From CALZJC01 sp041574955 (lineage in GTDB: Bacteria > Acidobacteriota > Thermoanaerobaculia > Multivoradales > JAHEKO01), in the NCBI GenBank assembly GCA_041574955.1, contig JBFGNS010000043.1, positions 1 through 27,029 of the forward strand: a stretch of 27,029 nt of DNA. Reading direction: 5' to 3'. Shown piece after piece: positions 1 to 7,989 of this stretch. Within the stretch, counting starts at the first letter, position 1. Every line of letters begins with the position of its first letter. Under the pieces are notes generated by a model. That model saw nothing but the letters and a program-made list of their open reading frames with translations, made no database searches and had not been told where the DNA came from. The position numbers and the translations under genes are program-made.

Positions 1-358
1 CCAGGCGGTCGATCAGCTCGGCGGTGAGGTGCGGCTGGTCGCAGGGAATGAAGACCGCCGCCGCGGCGCGCTCGGCGACCGCGGCGAGGCCGGCCCGGAC
101 CGAGCGGCTCTGGCCCTGCTGCCAGCGCGGACTGTCGACCACGGTCACCGGCAGCTCCTGGACTGCCCGCCGCACCTCGGCACCGCGGTGGCCGACCACC
201 ACGATCACCTCGCCCAGCCGCGCCGCCAGCGCAGTGCGCGCCGCCCGCCGCACCAACGGCTCGCCATCGAGCTCGACGAGCTGCTTGGGCAGCGGCCCGC
301 CGAAGCGGCGCGAGGCGCCGGCGGCCAGCACGACCCCACTCACAAAGGGCAGGCTCAC
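1..358 (-). CDS. MocA/MobA-like molybdenum cofactor nucleotidyltransferase (3' end cut by window edge)
   Basis: The visible 119 residues are the N-terminal half of a MobA-like NTP transferase. The nucleotide-binding signature LAAGASRRFGGPLPKQL lies near residues 11-27 and the metal-site motif FIPCDQP about 105 residues in. This family transfers CMP or GMP from the nucleotide triphosphate to molybdopterin in the cytoplasm. Placement directly after the molybdenum hydroxylase and XdhC genes favours the MocA (cytidylyl) type, which serves xanthine-dehydrogenase-family enzymes, but the specificity is inferred. I chose the GTG at 358; an in-frame GTG at 343 would also leave the signature intact. 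The gene runs off the left edge, so the C-terminal half is unseen. It follows xdhC on the same strand after a 145-nt gap with no clear terminator. Confidence 0.85.
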   Translation of the reverse strand, partial: MSLPFVSGVVLAAGASRRFGGPLPKQLVELDGEPLVRRAARTALAARLGEVIVVVGHRGAEVRRAVQELPVTVVDSPRWQQGQSRSVRAGLAAVAERAAAAVFIPCDQPHLTAELIDRL

Positions 359-475
359 GGCGAGAACTGTACACGCAGGCGTTGGCCCGCCGGCCGCAGC
401 TGGCCAGCCGGAGTCCGCGGTTCGGCCGGGCGCACGCCGGCGAGCGCCGCCCACCAGCCGCCCGCCGCCCGCTGT

Positions 476-508
476 CAGCCGCCAGCCAGCCGCCAGCCAG
501 CCGCTAGC
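476..508. repeat. Three tandem copies of an 11-bp unit at the end of xdhC
   Basis: The unit CAGCCGCCAGC occurs at 476-486 and 487-497. A third copy at 498-508 has one change (CGCCAGC to CGCTAGC). On the minus strand that change creates the TAG stop of the XdhC gene, so the repeat lies exactly across its 3' end. Confidence 0.8.
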
Positions 509-1262
509 CGCCGTGGCTGGCTCTGACCACCTCGGCGATCACCGACAGCGCGATCTCCTCGGCGCGGCGGCCGCCGCCCAGGGCGAGGCCGATCGGCGAA
601 CGGATGCGGGCGATCTGCTCCGCTGTGAACCCCCTCTCCTCGAGCGCCGCCACCCGCTTGGCGTGGGTCTTCTTCGAGCCCAGGGCGCCGACGTAGCGGA
701 CCGGGCTGCGCAGCACGGTCTCGAGCGCCGGCAGGTCGATCTTGAGGTCGTGCGACAGCACCGCCACGTAGGTGGCCTCGTTCAACCCGGTCTCGGCCAG
801 CGCCTCGGCCGGCCACAGGTGGTGCAGCTCGTCGGCTTCGCCGAACCGCTCGGCGGTGGCGAAGGCGGCGCGCGGGTCGATCACCACGGTGCGGAACCCC
901 AGGACGCGGGCGAAGCGGATGAGCGGTATGGCGACGTGCACCGCGCCGACGATCACCAGCTTGGGCGGCGGCGGGTGGACGTCGAGGAAGATCTCGACCT
1001 CGCCGTCGGCGGTGGCTACCGTCACCCGGCGGCTGGCGAACGAGGCGAACGCCTCGGCCGCAGCTTCGGCGGCGGCTTCGTCGAGCTCGGCCGAGCCCAG
1101 GCCCCCGGGCCCGGACTTGGTCCCCGCATCCTCGGCACCTGGATCGCCGGGCCGCAGCAGGAGCTGGCTGCCGGTACCCGGGCCGGCCACCACCGTTGCC
1201 ACCGCCACCAGCCGCTCGTCGGCCAGGGCGCGCTCGAGCTCGGCGAACAGCTCGGCACGCAT
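504..1262 (-). CDS. xdhC: XdhC family protein, Rossmann-domain part (molybdenum enzyme maturation)
   Basis: This 252-residue protein matches the larger, C-terminal part of XdhC/CoxI proteins, which bind molybdenum cofactor, help its sulfuration and insert it into xanthine-dehydrogenase-type enzymes in the cytoplasm. Visible family features are a dinucleotide-type loop at about 102-113 (LVIVGAVHVAIPL), YVGALGSKKTHAKR near 190-203, and SPIGLALGGGRRAEEIA near 222-238. The loop is odd: the second glycine of the usual GAGHV is a valine. The ATG at 1262 shares its A with the TGA stop of the upstream gene (TGATG), so the two are probably translationally coupled. Residues 1-95 are low-complexity and Ala-rich. 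The family call is secure; the molecular step is inferred from the family. Confidence 0.87.
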   Translation of the reverse strand: MRAELFAELERALADERLVAVATVVAGPGTGSQLLLRPGDPGAEDAGTKSGPGGLGSAELDEAAAEAAAEAFASFASRRVTVATADGEVEIFLDVHPPPPKLVIVGAVHVAIPLIRFARVLGFRTVVIDPRAAFATAERFGEADELHHLWPAEALAETGLNEATYVAVLSHDLKIDLPALETVLRSPVRYVGALGSKKTHAKRVAALEERGFTAEQIARIRSPIGLALGGGRRAEEIALSVIAEVVRASHGG

Positions 1263-1594
1263 CAGCCGGCGCCCAGGGCGGCGTCGCTCAAGGGCTCGAC
1301 AAAAACTTCGATGGTGCCGCCGCAGGACAGCCCGACGCTCCAGGCGGTCTCGTCGGAGACGCCGTAGCGCACCAGCTTCGGCTCGCCCGAGGCCAGCACC
1401 TGCTGCGCCTCCTCGAACACCGCGCCCTCGACGCAGCCGCCCGACACCGAGCCGGTCATCTCGCCGTCGGCGGTGATCGCCATCTTGGAGCCCAGCGGCC
1501 GCGGCGCCGACCCCCACACCTTGACCACCGTGGCCAGCGCCACCCGCTTGCCGGACTGGCGCCAGCGGCGGATCTCGGGCAGGACGTCACGCAT
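1262..1594 (-). CDS. XdhC/CoxI N-terminal domain protein
   Basis: This 110-residue protein corresponds to the XdhC_CoxI domain alone. It carries SGGCVEGAVFEEA at about 51-63 and the conserved CGG motif at 91-93 (LSCGGTIEVFVEP), the cysteine region linked to cofactor binding and sulfur delivery in this family. It ends just where most fused XdhC proteins continue into a Rossmann domain, which here is the next gene, overlapping by one base. Together the pair makes one maturation factor encoded as two chains. The ATG at 1594 lacks a clear Shine-Dalgarno sequence (CCCGCC directly upstream). It lies downstream of the FAD subunit, separated by the duplicated palindromic segment. Confidence 0.87.
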   Translation of the reverse strand: MRDVLPEIRRWRQSGKRVALATVVKVWGSAPRPLGSKMAITADGEMTGSVSGGCVEGAVFEEAQQVLASGEPKLVRYGVSDETAWSVGLSCGGTIEVFVEPLSDAALGAG

Positions 1595-1662
1595 GGCGGG
1601 GCAGCGCTGACACAGACGGCGGTGACAGGTTGCTCATCACGGAGACGCCTTGCATGAACCGC

Positions 1663-1694
1663 GGTGACAGGATACCCGGGAGTATCCTGTCACC
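1663..1694. repeat. 32-bp palindrome, copy 1 (REP-like hairpin)
   Basis: Perfect 13-bp inverted arms GGTGACAGGATAC and GTATCCTGTCACC surround a 6-nt loop (CCGGGA). It would form a strong hairpin in the operon transcript. No U-tract follows on the minus strand, so it is not a standard intrinsic terminator. Confidence 0.85.
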
Positions 1695-1751
1695 TTCGAG
1701 CCTCACCGTTGAGCGCGATCACGGGCCAGGCGCAGAGCGCGCCTGAACCGC

Positions 1752-1783
1752 GGTGACAGGATACTCGGGAGTATCCTGTCACC
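1752..1783. repeat. 32-bp palindrome, copy 2 (REP-like hairpin)
   Basis: The 13-bp arms are identical to those of copy 1, and the loop differs at one base (TCGGGA). It starts 8 nt past the stop codon of the FAD-subunit gene on the minus strand, where it could protect the upstream message from 3' decay. Confidence 0.85.
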
Positions 1784-1791
1784 TTCGAGCA

Positions 1792-2655
1792 TCACAGTTG
1801 AGCGCGGTCGCGGGCCAGGCACAGGGCGCGCCGGCCGTAGGTCGCGGCCAGGTGGACGCGGTACTCGCCCGAGGCGTGCAGGTCTCCCATCGGCTCGGCG
1901 ATCGACAGCTGCTCCCCGACCGCCTTGGCGATGGCGTCGTCCGAGCCGTCGCCGCCGGCCAGCGCCTCGCCCACCGCGCTCGCCAGGTGTGGGGTCTCGG
2001 TGACGCCGTTGAAGGCCAGACTGGCCGAGGCCACCTTGCCGCCGTTCATCGTCACCACCGCCGCCGAGCCGCACACCGCGTAGCCCGAGGCCGGGTGCTC
2101 GACCTTGAGATAGGCGGTGCCGGTGCCGGCCGGCAGCGCCGGCAGCTCGACCGCCACCAGCAGCTCGCCGGCGGCCATGGCGGTGGTCAGCAGGCCGGTG
2201 AAGAACTGGCGCGCCGCAACCTGCCGCTCGCCGCCGCCGCCCTTCAAGTGGATGGTGGCGCCGACCGCCACCAGCACCGCCGGCAGGTCCGAGGCCGGGT
2301 CGGCGTGGGCGATGTTGCCGCCGATGGTGCCCTTGTTGCGCACCTGGGGGTCGCCGATCCTGGCCGCCGCCTCGCCCACGATCGGGCAGTGCTTGCACAG
2401 CACGTCCGAGGAGGCCAGCTCGGCGTGGGTGGTGAGCGCGCCGATCCGCACTTTGCCGTCGCCGGCGGTGATGCCCTTGAGCTCGCTCACCCGGCCGATG
2501 TCGACCAGCGCCGCCGGTTGCGCCAGCCTGAGCTTCATCATCGGGATCAGGGAGTGGCCGCCGGCCAGCAGCTTGGCCTCGGGGTGCTCGCCGAGCAGCC
2601 GGATGGCCTCGTCGACGCTGGCGGCCCGGTGGTAGTCGCAGGAAGCGGGAAACAT
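1792..2655 (-). CDS. Molybdenum hydroxylase FAD-binding subunit (CoxM-like)
   Basis: This 287-residue protein is the medium, FAD-binding subunit of a xanthine dehydrogenase/CO dehydrogenase-family enzyme; it passes electrons from the 2Fe-2S subunit to an acceptor. FAD-binding motifs are visible: LLAGGHSLIPMMKLRLAQP at about 34-52 and the TIGGNIAHADPASDLP segment near 112-127. Length and the CO_deh_flav C-terminal region are typical. The ATG at 2655 shares its A with the TGA of the large-subunit gene (TGATG), implying coupling. The final codons (LCLARDRAQL, stop) lie in copy 2 of the 89-bp duplication, and a degenerate copy of this tail sits just downstream. Confidence 0.92.
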   Translation of the reverse strand: MFPASCDYHRAASVDEAIRLLGEHPEAKLLAGGHSLIPMMKLRLAQPAALVDIGRVSELKGITAGDGKVRIGALTTHAELASSDVLCKHCPIVGEAAARIGDPQVRNKGTIGGNIAHADPASDLPAVLVAVGATIHLKGGGGERQVAARQFFTGLLTTAMAAGELLVAVELPALPAGTGTAYLKVEHPASGYAVCGSAAVVTMNGGKVASASLAFNGVTETPHLASAVGEALAGGDGSDDAIAKAVGEQLSIAEPMGDLHASGEYRVHLAATYGRRALCLARDRAQL

Positions 2656-5000
2656 CACGAACCCTCCTTCGAACGCATCGCCCGCCACACCCGCTCGGGG
2701 GTGAGCGGCATGTCGATGTGGCGCACGCCGACGGCGTCGCACACCGCGTTGACCACCGCCGGCGGCGCGGCGATGGTGCCGGCCTCGCCGATGCCCTTGA
2801 CCCCCAGCGGGTTGTGCGGGCACGGCGTGACCGTGTGGTCGAGCTCGAACGACGGCAGCTTGTGGGCGCGCGGCAGCGCGTAGTCCATCAGCGTGGCGGC
2901 GACCAGCTGGCCGCTGGCGTCGTAGGTGGCGTCCTCCCACAACGCCTGGCCGACGCCGTAGGCGATGCCACCGTGCACCTGCCCCTCGACGATCATCGGG
3001 TTGATCTGGTTGCCGCAGTCGTCGACCGCGACGTAGCGCGTGAGCTCGACCTCGCCGGTCTCGGGGTCGACCTCGACCACCGCGACGTGGGTGCCGAACG
3101 GATAGGTGAAGTTGGCCGGGTCGTAGAAGCTGGTGGCCTCGAGCCCCGGCTCCATGCCCTCCGGCAGGTTGTGCGCCAGGTAGGCCTGGAGCACCACGCT
3201 CCCCCACGGCTCGCTCCTGCCCGGCGTGCCGCGCACCCGGAACTCGCCGTCCGCGAACTCGACGTCGTCGGCCGACGCCTCGAGCAGATGGGCGGCGATC
3301 TGGGTGGCCTTGGCGAGGATCTTCTCCAGGCTCTTGACGATCGCGCTGCCGCCCACCGCCGCCGAGCGCGAGCCGTAGGTGCCCATCCCGAACGGCACCT
3401 CGCGGGTGTCGCCGTGCACCACGTCGACGGCCTCGACGTCGCAGCCCAGCCGGTCGGCGACGATCTGGGCGAAGGTGGTCTCGTGCCCCTGGCCGTGCGC
3501 CGACGAGCCGGTGTAGACGGTGGCCGTGCCGGTCGGGTGGACGCGCACCGTGGCGCTCTCCCACAGCCCGGCCTGGGCGCCGAGCGAGCCCACCACCGCC
3601 GACGGCGCGATGCCGCAGGCCTCGATGTAGCTCGACAGCCCGATGCCCAGCAGCTTCCCCCCCTCGGCGCGCCGCCTGGCCTGCTCGGCGCGTAGCTCCT
3701 GGTAGCCCGCCTTCTCCAGCGCCTTGTCGAGCGCCGGCTCGTAGTTGCCGCTGTCGTAGGCCAGCGCCACCTGGGTCTGGTAGGGGAAGGCGTCGGCCGG
3801 CACGAAGTTCCTGCGCCGGAACTCGGCCGGGTCGAGCCCGGCGGCGGCGGCGCCCAGGTCCATCAGGCGCTCCACCACGAAGGTGGCCTCGGGGCGGCCG
3901 GCGCCGCGCACCGCGTCCACCGGCGCGGTGTTGGTGAAGGTGCCGACGACGCCGACCCAGATCGCCGGGATGTCGTACTGCCCCGACAGCAGCGTGCCGT
4001 GCAGGTAGGTCGGCACCGCCGGCGCAAAGGTCGACAGGTACGCCCCCATCGCGGCGTGGGTACGGGCTCTGAGCCCGGTCACCCGGCCGTCGCCGTCGAC
4101 CGCCAGCTCGGCGACGGTGACGTGGTCGCGGCCGTGGGCGTCGGTCAAGCTGGCCTCGGTGCGGGTGGAGGTCCACTTGACCGGCCTACCGACCTTCATG
4201 GCGCACAGCGCGGTGATCGCCTCGTCCGGGTAGTGGTGAATCTTCGAGCCGAAGCCGCCGCCCACCTCGGGCGCCACCACCCGGATCTTGTGCTCCGGCA
4301 GGTTGAGCGAGGCGAGGGTCATCAGCAGCCGGTGCAGGTGCGGGTTCTGCGACGTCATGTGGAGCGTCAGCCCCTGCCTGGCGTCGTATTCGGCGAGGCA
4401 GGCGCGCGGCTCGACGGCGAACGGCAGCATGCGGTTGTTGCGCAGCTCGAGCTCGACGGTGTGGGCGGCGGCGGCGAACGCCGCCTCGGTCTTCTCGGCG
4501 TCGCCCAGCTGCCACTCGAAGGCGACGTTGCCGGGCGCCTCGGAGTGGATCTGCGGCGCCCCGTCTGCGGCGGTGCCGGCGGCGTCGGTCGACGCCGGCA
4601 GCGGCTCGTAGTCGACCGCCACCAGCTCGGCCGCGTCCTGCGCCTGGTAGCGGCTCTCGGCCACCACCACCGCCACCGCGTCGCCCACGTAACGCACAGT
4701 CTCGGAGGCCAGGATCGGATGCGCCGGCGTCTTCATGCCGGGCAGCAGCCAGCCCACCGGCACCACCCCGCCGATGCCCATCTCGGCGACGTCGGCGGCG
4801 GTCAGCACCGCCACCACCCCGGGCGCCGCGGCGGCGGCCGCGGTGTCGATGCCGCGGACGCGGGCGTGGGCGTGCGGGCTGCGCACGATCGCCGCGTGGG
4901 TCAGGCCGGGCGCCGTCAGGTCGTCGGTGTACTTGCCCCGGCCGGTGACCAGCGCCGGGTCCTCCCGCCGCCGGATCGAGCTCCCCATCACGCCTGCCAT
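2655..5000 (-). CDS. Molybdenum hydroxylase large subunit (CoxL-like, aldehyde-oxidoreductase type)
   Basis: This 781-residue protein is the molybdopterin-binding catalytic subunit of a xanthine dehydrogenase-family hydroxylase. Visible motifs are the N-terminal hammerhead region (RREDPALVTGRGKYTDDL), VGGGFGSK at 246-253, DAVRGAGRPE at 362-371, GQGHETTFAQI at 503-513, VEGQVHGGIAYGVGQAL at 671-687 and GVKGIGEAGTIAAPPAV at 733-749 with the likely catalytic Glu739. The active-site loop is the RGAGR kind found in form II CoxL and aldehyde oxidoreductases, not the CSFR kind of true form I CO dehydrogenase, so CO as substrate is unlikely and the real substrate is unknown. A GGGAGGG Shine-Dalgarno precedes the ATG at 5000 by 7 nt; ATG at 4988 is an alternative. 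The S-L-M gene order also fits form II clusters. Confidence 0.93.
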   Translation of the reverse strand: MAGVMGSSIRRREDPALVTGRGKYTDDLTAPGLTHAAIVRSPHAHARVRGIDTAAAAAAPGVVAVLTAADVAEMGIGGVVPVGWLLPGMKTPAHPILASETVRYVGDAVAVVVAESRYQAQDAAELVAVDYEPLPASTDAAGTAADGAPQIHSEAPGNVAFEWQLGDAEKTEAAFAAAAHTVELELRNNRMLPFAVEPRACLAEYDARQGLTLHMTSQNPHLHRLLMTLASLNLPEHKIRVVAPEVGGGFGSKIHHYPDEAITALCAMKVGRPVKWTSTRTEASLTDAHGRDHVTVAELAVDGDGRVTGLRARTHAAMGAYLSTFAPAVPTYLHGTLLSGQYDIPAIWVGVVGTFTNTAPVDAVRGAGRPEATFVVERLMDLGAAAAGLDPAEFRRRNFVPADAFPYQTQVALAYDSGNYEPALDKALEKAGYQELRAEQARRRAEGGKLLGIGLSSYIEACGIAPSAVVGSLGAQAGLWESATVRVHPTGTATVYTGSSAHGQGHETTFAQIVADRLGCDVEAVDVVHGDTREVPFGMGTYGSRSAAVGGSAIVKSLEKILAKATQIAAHLLEASADDVEFADGEFRVRGTPGRSEPWGSVVLQAYLAHNLPEGMEPGLEATSFYDPANFTYPFGTHVAVVEVDPETGEVELTRYVAVDDCGNQINPMIVEGQVHGGIAYGVGQALWEDATYDASGQLVAATLMDYALPRAHKLPSFELDHTVTPCPHNPLGVKGIGEAGTIAAPPAVVNAVCDAVGVRHIDMPLTPERVWRAMRSKEGS

Positions 5001-5001
5001 C

Positions 5002-5472
<471 letters not shown>

Positions 5473-5637
5473 TCCGACCCCTCCATCCGGGATGCGGCGG
5501 ACCGGCTGGACTGCCTCGCGCCGGCCGGAGGACCCGCCGCCGCTACCGGGTCTCCAGGCCAGCCGCCGTGTGCGTCAACGAGCGCTGAGAGAGTATTTCT
5601 ACCACAGTGGGAAGAGGTGGCAGAGCCCCGGCCCCGG

Positions 5638-5667
5638 TTGACCGGCCGACGGATGGGTGGCTAGAGT
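5638..5667 (+). promoter_or_regulatory. Probable housekeeping promoter of the PilZ gene
   Basis: TTGACC (5638-5643) and TAGAGT (5662-5667) are separated by 18 bp and lie 12 nt before the GTG start. Transcription would begin near 5674, leaving a leader of only about 6 nt, so translation may be nearly leaderless. Not tested; based on the match to the sigma-70-type consensus. Confidence 0.5.
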
Positions 5668-5679
5668 GGCGGCACGACC

Positions 5680-6021
5680 GTGAGCGATCTCGAGTTCAGC
5701 GAGCGCCGTGCCGCGCCGCGCCTGCCGGGCAGCGGCGAGGCCCGGGTGGTGCGCGTCGACGGAGCGGAGGCGGCACCCGCCACCGGGCGCACGGTCAACA
5801 TCTCGCCAGGTGGCGTGCGGCTCGAGCTGGCCGACGCGCTCCCGCTGCGCTCGGAGGTGCGGGTGTCGCTGCCGATCGGCGCCGAGATGCTGACCGTGTC
5901 GGGATCGGTCGTCTACCTCGAGGTGGTCGACGCCCGCCGCTGCTCGGCCGGCATCCAGTTCACCGGCCTCGAGCGGGCCGACCGCGAGCGGATCGACCGT
6001 TATCTCAAGCGGCGCCGCTAG
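5680..6021 (+). CDS. PilZ domain protein
   Basis: This 113-residue protein is essentially one PilZ domain, a c-di-GMP receptor fold. Both ligand motifs are intact: RRAAPR (RxxxR, residues 10-14) and NISPGG (N/DxSxxG, about residues 40-45), so nucleotide binding is plausible. It has no membrane segment or partner domain and would act in the cytoplasm as an adaptor. The GTG at 5680 follows a good -10 element and has no separate ribosome site. It is 85 nt upstream of the amylase gene on the same strand, so co-transcription is possible but unproven. The target process cannot be told from sequence; nearby secretion genes lie far downstream. Confidence 0.88.
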   Translation: MSDLEFSERRAAPRLPGSGEARVVRVDGAEAAPATGRTVNISPGGVRLELADALPLRSEVRVSLPIGAEMLTVSGSVVYLEVVDARRCSAGIQFTGLERADRERIDRYLKRRR

Positions 6022-6106
6022 GCGGCGAGCGGGCCGGACCGGCGAGCCGCCTCGCCGGTACGAGGCCCGCGGCACCGCATCCACCGCCCCGCCGCGAGGA
6101 TTCCGC

Positions 6107-7915
6107 ATGAGTGACCGACTCCGACCCCGCCTGCTGGCAGCCGCCCTGTTCCTGGCGGCGGCGCCCGCGGTGGCCGGCGGCGGCGTGATGATGCAGTACT
6201 TCCACTGGTACCTGCCCGCCGACGGCTCGCTGTGGCGGCAGGTCGCGGCCGAGGCCGACAGCCTGGCGGCGGCTGGCTTCACCGCCCTCTGGCTGCCGCC
6301 GGCGACCAAGGGCAGCGGCGGCGCCGGCGACGTCGGCTACGGGGTCTACGACCTCTACGATCTGGGGGAGTTCGCTCAGAAGGGCTCGGTGCGCACCAAG
6401 TACGGCACCCGCACCGAGTACCTGGCGGCGGTGGCGGCGGCCCAGGCACACGGGCTCCAGGTCTACGCCGACGTGGTGCTCAACCACAAGGGCGGCGCCG
6501 ACGCCACCGAGCGGGTCAGTGCGGTGCGCGTGGCGCGCGACAACCGCGACCGGGAGATCGGCGCCGACGTGGTCATCGACGCCTGGACCCGGTTCGACTT
6601 TCCGGGGCGCGGCGACGTCCACTCCGGGTTCAAGTGGCGCTGGTTCCACTTCGACGGCGTCGACTGGGCGCAGAACCTCCGCGAGAGCAGCATCTTCAAG
6701 TTCCGCGGTGCCGGCAAGGCCTGGGACTGGCAGGTCGACACCGAGAACCGCAACTACGACTACCTGATGTTCGCGGATCTCGACCTGGACCATCCGGAGG
6801 TCGTCTCCGAGCTCGAGCGGTGGGGCGAGTGGTACCTGGCGGAAACCGGGGTCGACGGCTTCCGGCTCGACGCCGTCAAGCACATCCGCTACGGCTTCTT
6901 TCCCCAGTGGCTCCGGCACCTGCGCGCCGCCAGCGGTCGCGAGCTGTTCACGGTGGCCGAGTTCTGGAGCTACGACCTGGGCAAGCTGCACGGCTACCTG
7001 GCGGCCACCGGCGGGGCGGTGTCGCTGTTCGACGCGCCGCTCCACCTCAACTTCCACCACGCCTCCGAGGGCGGCGGCGGCTACGACATGCGCCGGCTGC
7101 TCGACGGCACCTTGATGAAGGAGCGGCCGGAGATGGCGGTCACGCTGGTGGACAACCACGACACCCAGCCCTGCCAGGCGCTGGCGTCGCCGGTGGCGGA
7201 CTGGTTCAAGCCGCTGGCCTACGCCGTCATCCTGCTGCGCCAGGAGGGCTATCCGAACGTCTTCTACGCCGACTACTACGGCGCCGAGTACCGGGACTGC
7301 GCCCGCATCCGGCTGAGCTCGCACCGCCGGGTGATCGACCTGTTGCTGGACGCCCGGCGGCGCTATGCCTGGGGGCGCCAGCTCGACTACCTCGACCACC
7401 CGGACCTGATCGGCTGGACCCGCCAGGGCGATCTCGAGCACCCCGAGGCTCTGGCGGTGCTGCTCACCGACGGCCCCGGCGGCAGCAAGTGGATGGACAC
7501 CGGCCGGCCGGGGACGCGCTTCCACAACCTCGTCGGCGGCTTCACCGAGCCGGTGAGAACCAACGCCTTCGGCTGGGGGGAGTTCCCGGTCGCCGGCGGC
7601 TCGCTGTCGGTGTGGGTGGGCGAGACTCCCGAGCGCGCACCCGGCGAGCTGACCCTGGTCTGCCGCGACGGCCACACCCGCTGGGGCCAGAGCGTCTGGG
7701 CGGTGGGCGAGATCCCCGAGCTGGGCCAGTGGGATCCCGAGCGCGCCGTGCCGCTGTCACCCGACGCCTACCCCACCTGGCAGGGCACCATCCCGCCGCC
7801 GGGCCGGGCCTTCGAGTGGAAGTGCATCAAGAAGGAAGACGGTGCGGTGACCTGGCAGGTCGGGGCCAACAACCGCTACCCGGGCACCGGCCCGACGGCT
7901 AGCGGCTCGTTCTGA
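6107..7915 (+). CDS. Secreted alpha-amylase, GH13 subfamily 5-like, with CBM20
   Basis: This 602-residue enzyme hydrolyses internal alpha-1,4 bonds of starch or glycogen. Residues 1-23 form a Sec signal peptide ending near AVAG. The GH13 barrel shows region I DVVLNH (122-127), the nucleophile Asp255 in GFRLDAVKH, acid/base Glu285 in FTVAEFW and transition-state Asp352 in LVDNHD. The opening MMQYFHWYLPADG and the DVGYGVYDLYDLGEF stretch closely resemble Bacillus licheniformis-type GH13_5 liquefying amylases. Residues about 513-595 form a CBM20-like starch-binding domain (VGEIPELGQWDPERAVPL, then the WKCIKK and WQVGANNRY elements). A GAGGA ribosome site precedes the ATG. Export is predicted; the route past the outer membrane may be the secretion operon at the right end, which is inference. 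Confidence 0.95.
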   Translation: MSDRLRPRLLAAALFLAAAPAVAGGGVMMQYFHWYLPADGSLWRQVAAEADSLAAAGFTALWLPPATKGSGGAGDVGYGVYDLYDLGEFAQKGSVRTKYGTRTEYLAAVAAAQAHGLQVYADVVLNHKGGADATERVSAVRVARDNRDREIGADVVIDAWTRFDFPGRGDVHSGFKWRWFHFDGVDWAQNLRESSIFKFRGAGKAWDWQVDTENRNYDYLMFADLDLDHPEVVSELERWGEWYLAETGVDGFRLDAVKHIRYGFFPQWLRHLRAASGRELFTVAEFWSYDLGKLHGYLAATGGAVSLFDAPLHLNFHHASEGGGGYDMRRLLDGTLMKERPEMAVTLVDNHDTQPCQALASPVADWFKPLAYAVILLRQEGYPNVFYADYYGAEYRDCARIRLSSHRRVIDLLLDARRRYAWGRQLDYLDHPDLIGWTRQGDLEHPEALAVLLTDGPGGSKWMDTGRPGTRFHNLVGGFTEPVRTNAFGWGEFPVAGGSLSVWVGETPERAPGELTLVCRDGHTRWGQSVWAVGEIPELGQWDPERAVPLSPDAYPTWQGTIPPPGRAFEWKCIKKEDGAVTWQVGANNRYPGTGPTASGSF

Positions 7916-7989
7916 CAGGTCGACGCACGCTCGCCGCCCGCACCCACCGGCCGGCCCACGGCTTCGGCGTTGCCGGGCTCGGCGCCGGG

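Larger units (their letters stand above)
1655..1832. repeat. 89-bp tandem duplication covering the 3' end of the FAD-subunit gene
   Basis: Copy 1 (1655-1743) and copy 2 (1744-1832) differ at about 7 of 89 positions with no indels. Copy 2 contains the genuine last 13 codons and stop of the FAD-subunit gene. Copy 1 repeats that tail, coding LARDRAQR then stop in another frame, because 89 is not a multiple of 3. Each copy carries one 32-bp palindrome. Confidence 0.9.

Noticed and set aside
1655..1832. CRISPR array
   Set aside because: There are only two long copies with no spacers, and the repeat includes coding sequence of the adjacent gene.
1703..2398. Frame ending LARDRAQR after the FAD-subunit gene as a separate gene
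   Set aside because: It is the out-of-frame duplicate of the gene tail joined to a shadow frame of the FAD subunit.
2655..5000. Form I aerobic CO dehydrogenase (coxL)
   Set aside because: The active-site loop is RGAGR-type, not the CSFR-type of form I enzymes.
7916..7989. Bidirectional terminator between the convergent amylase and activator genes
   Set aside because: The gap is GC-rich, but I could not define a stable stem with a U-run on either strand.
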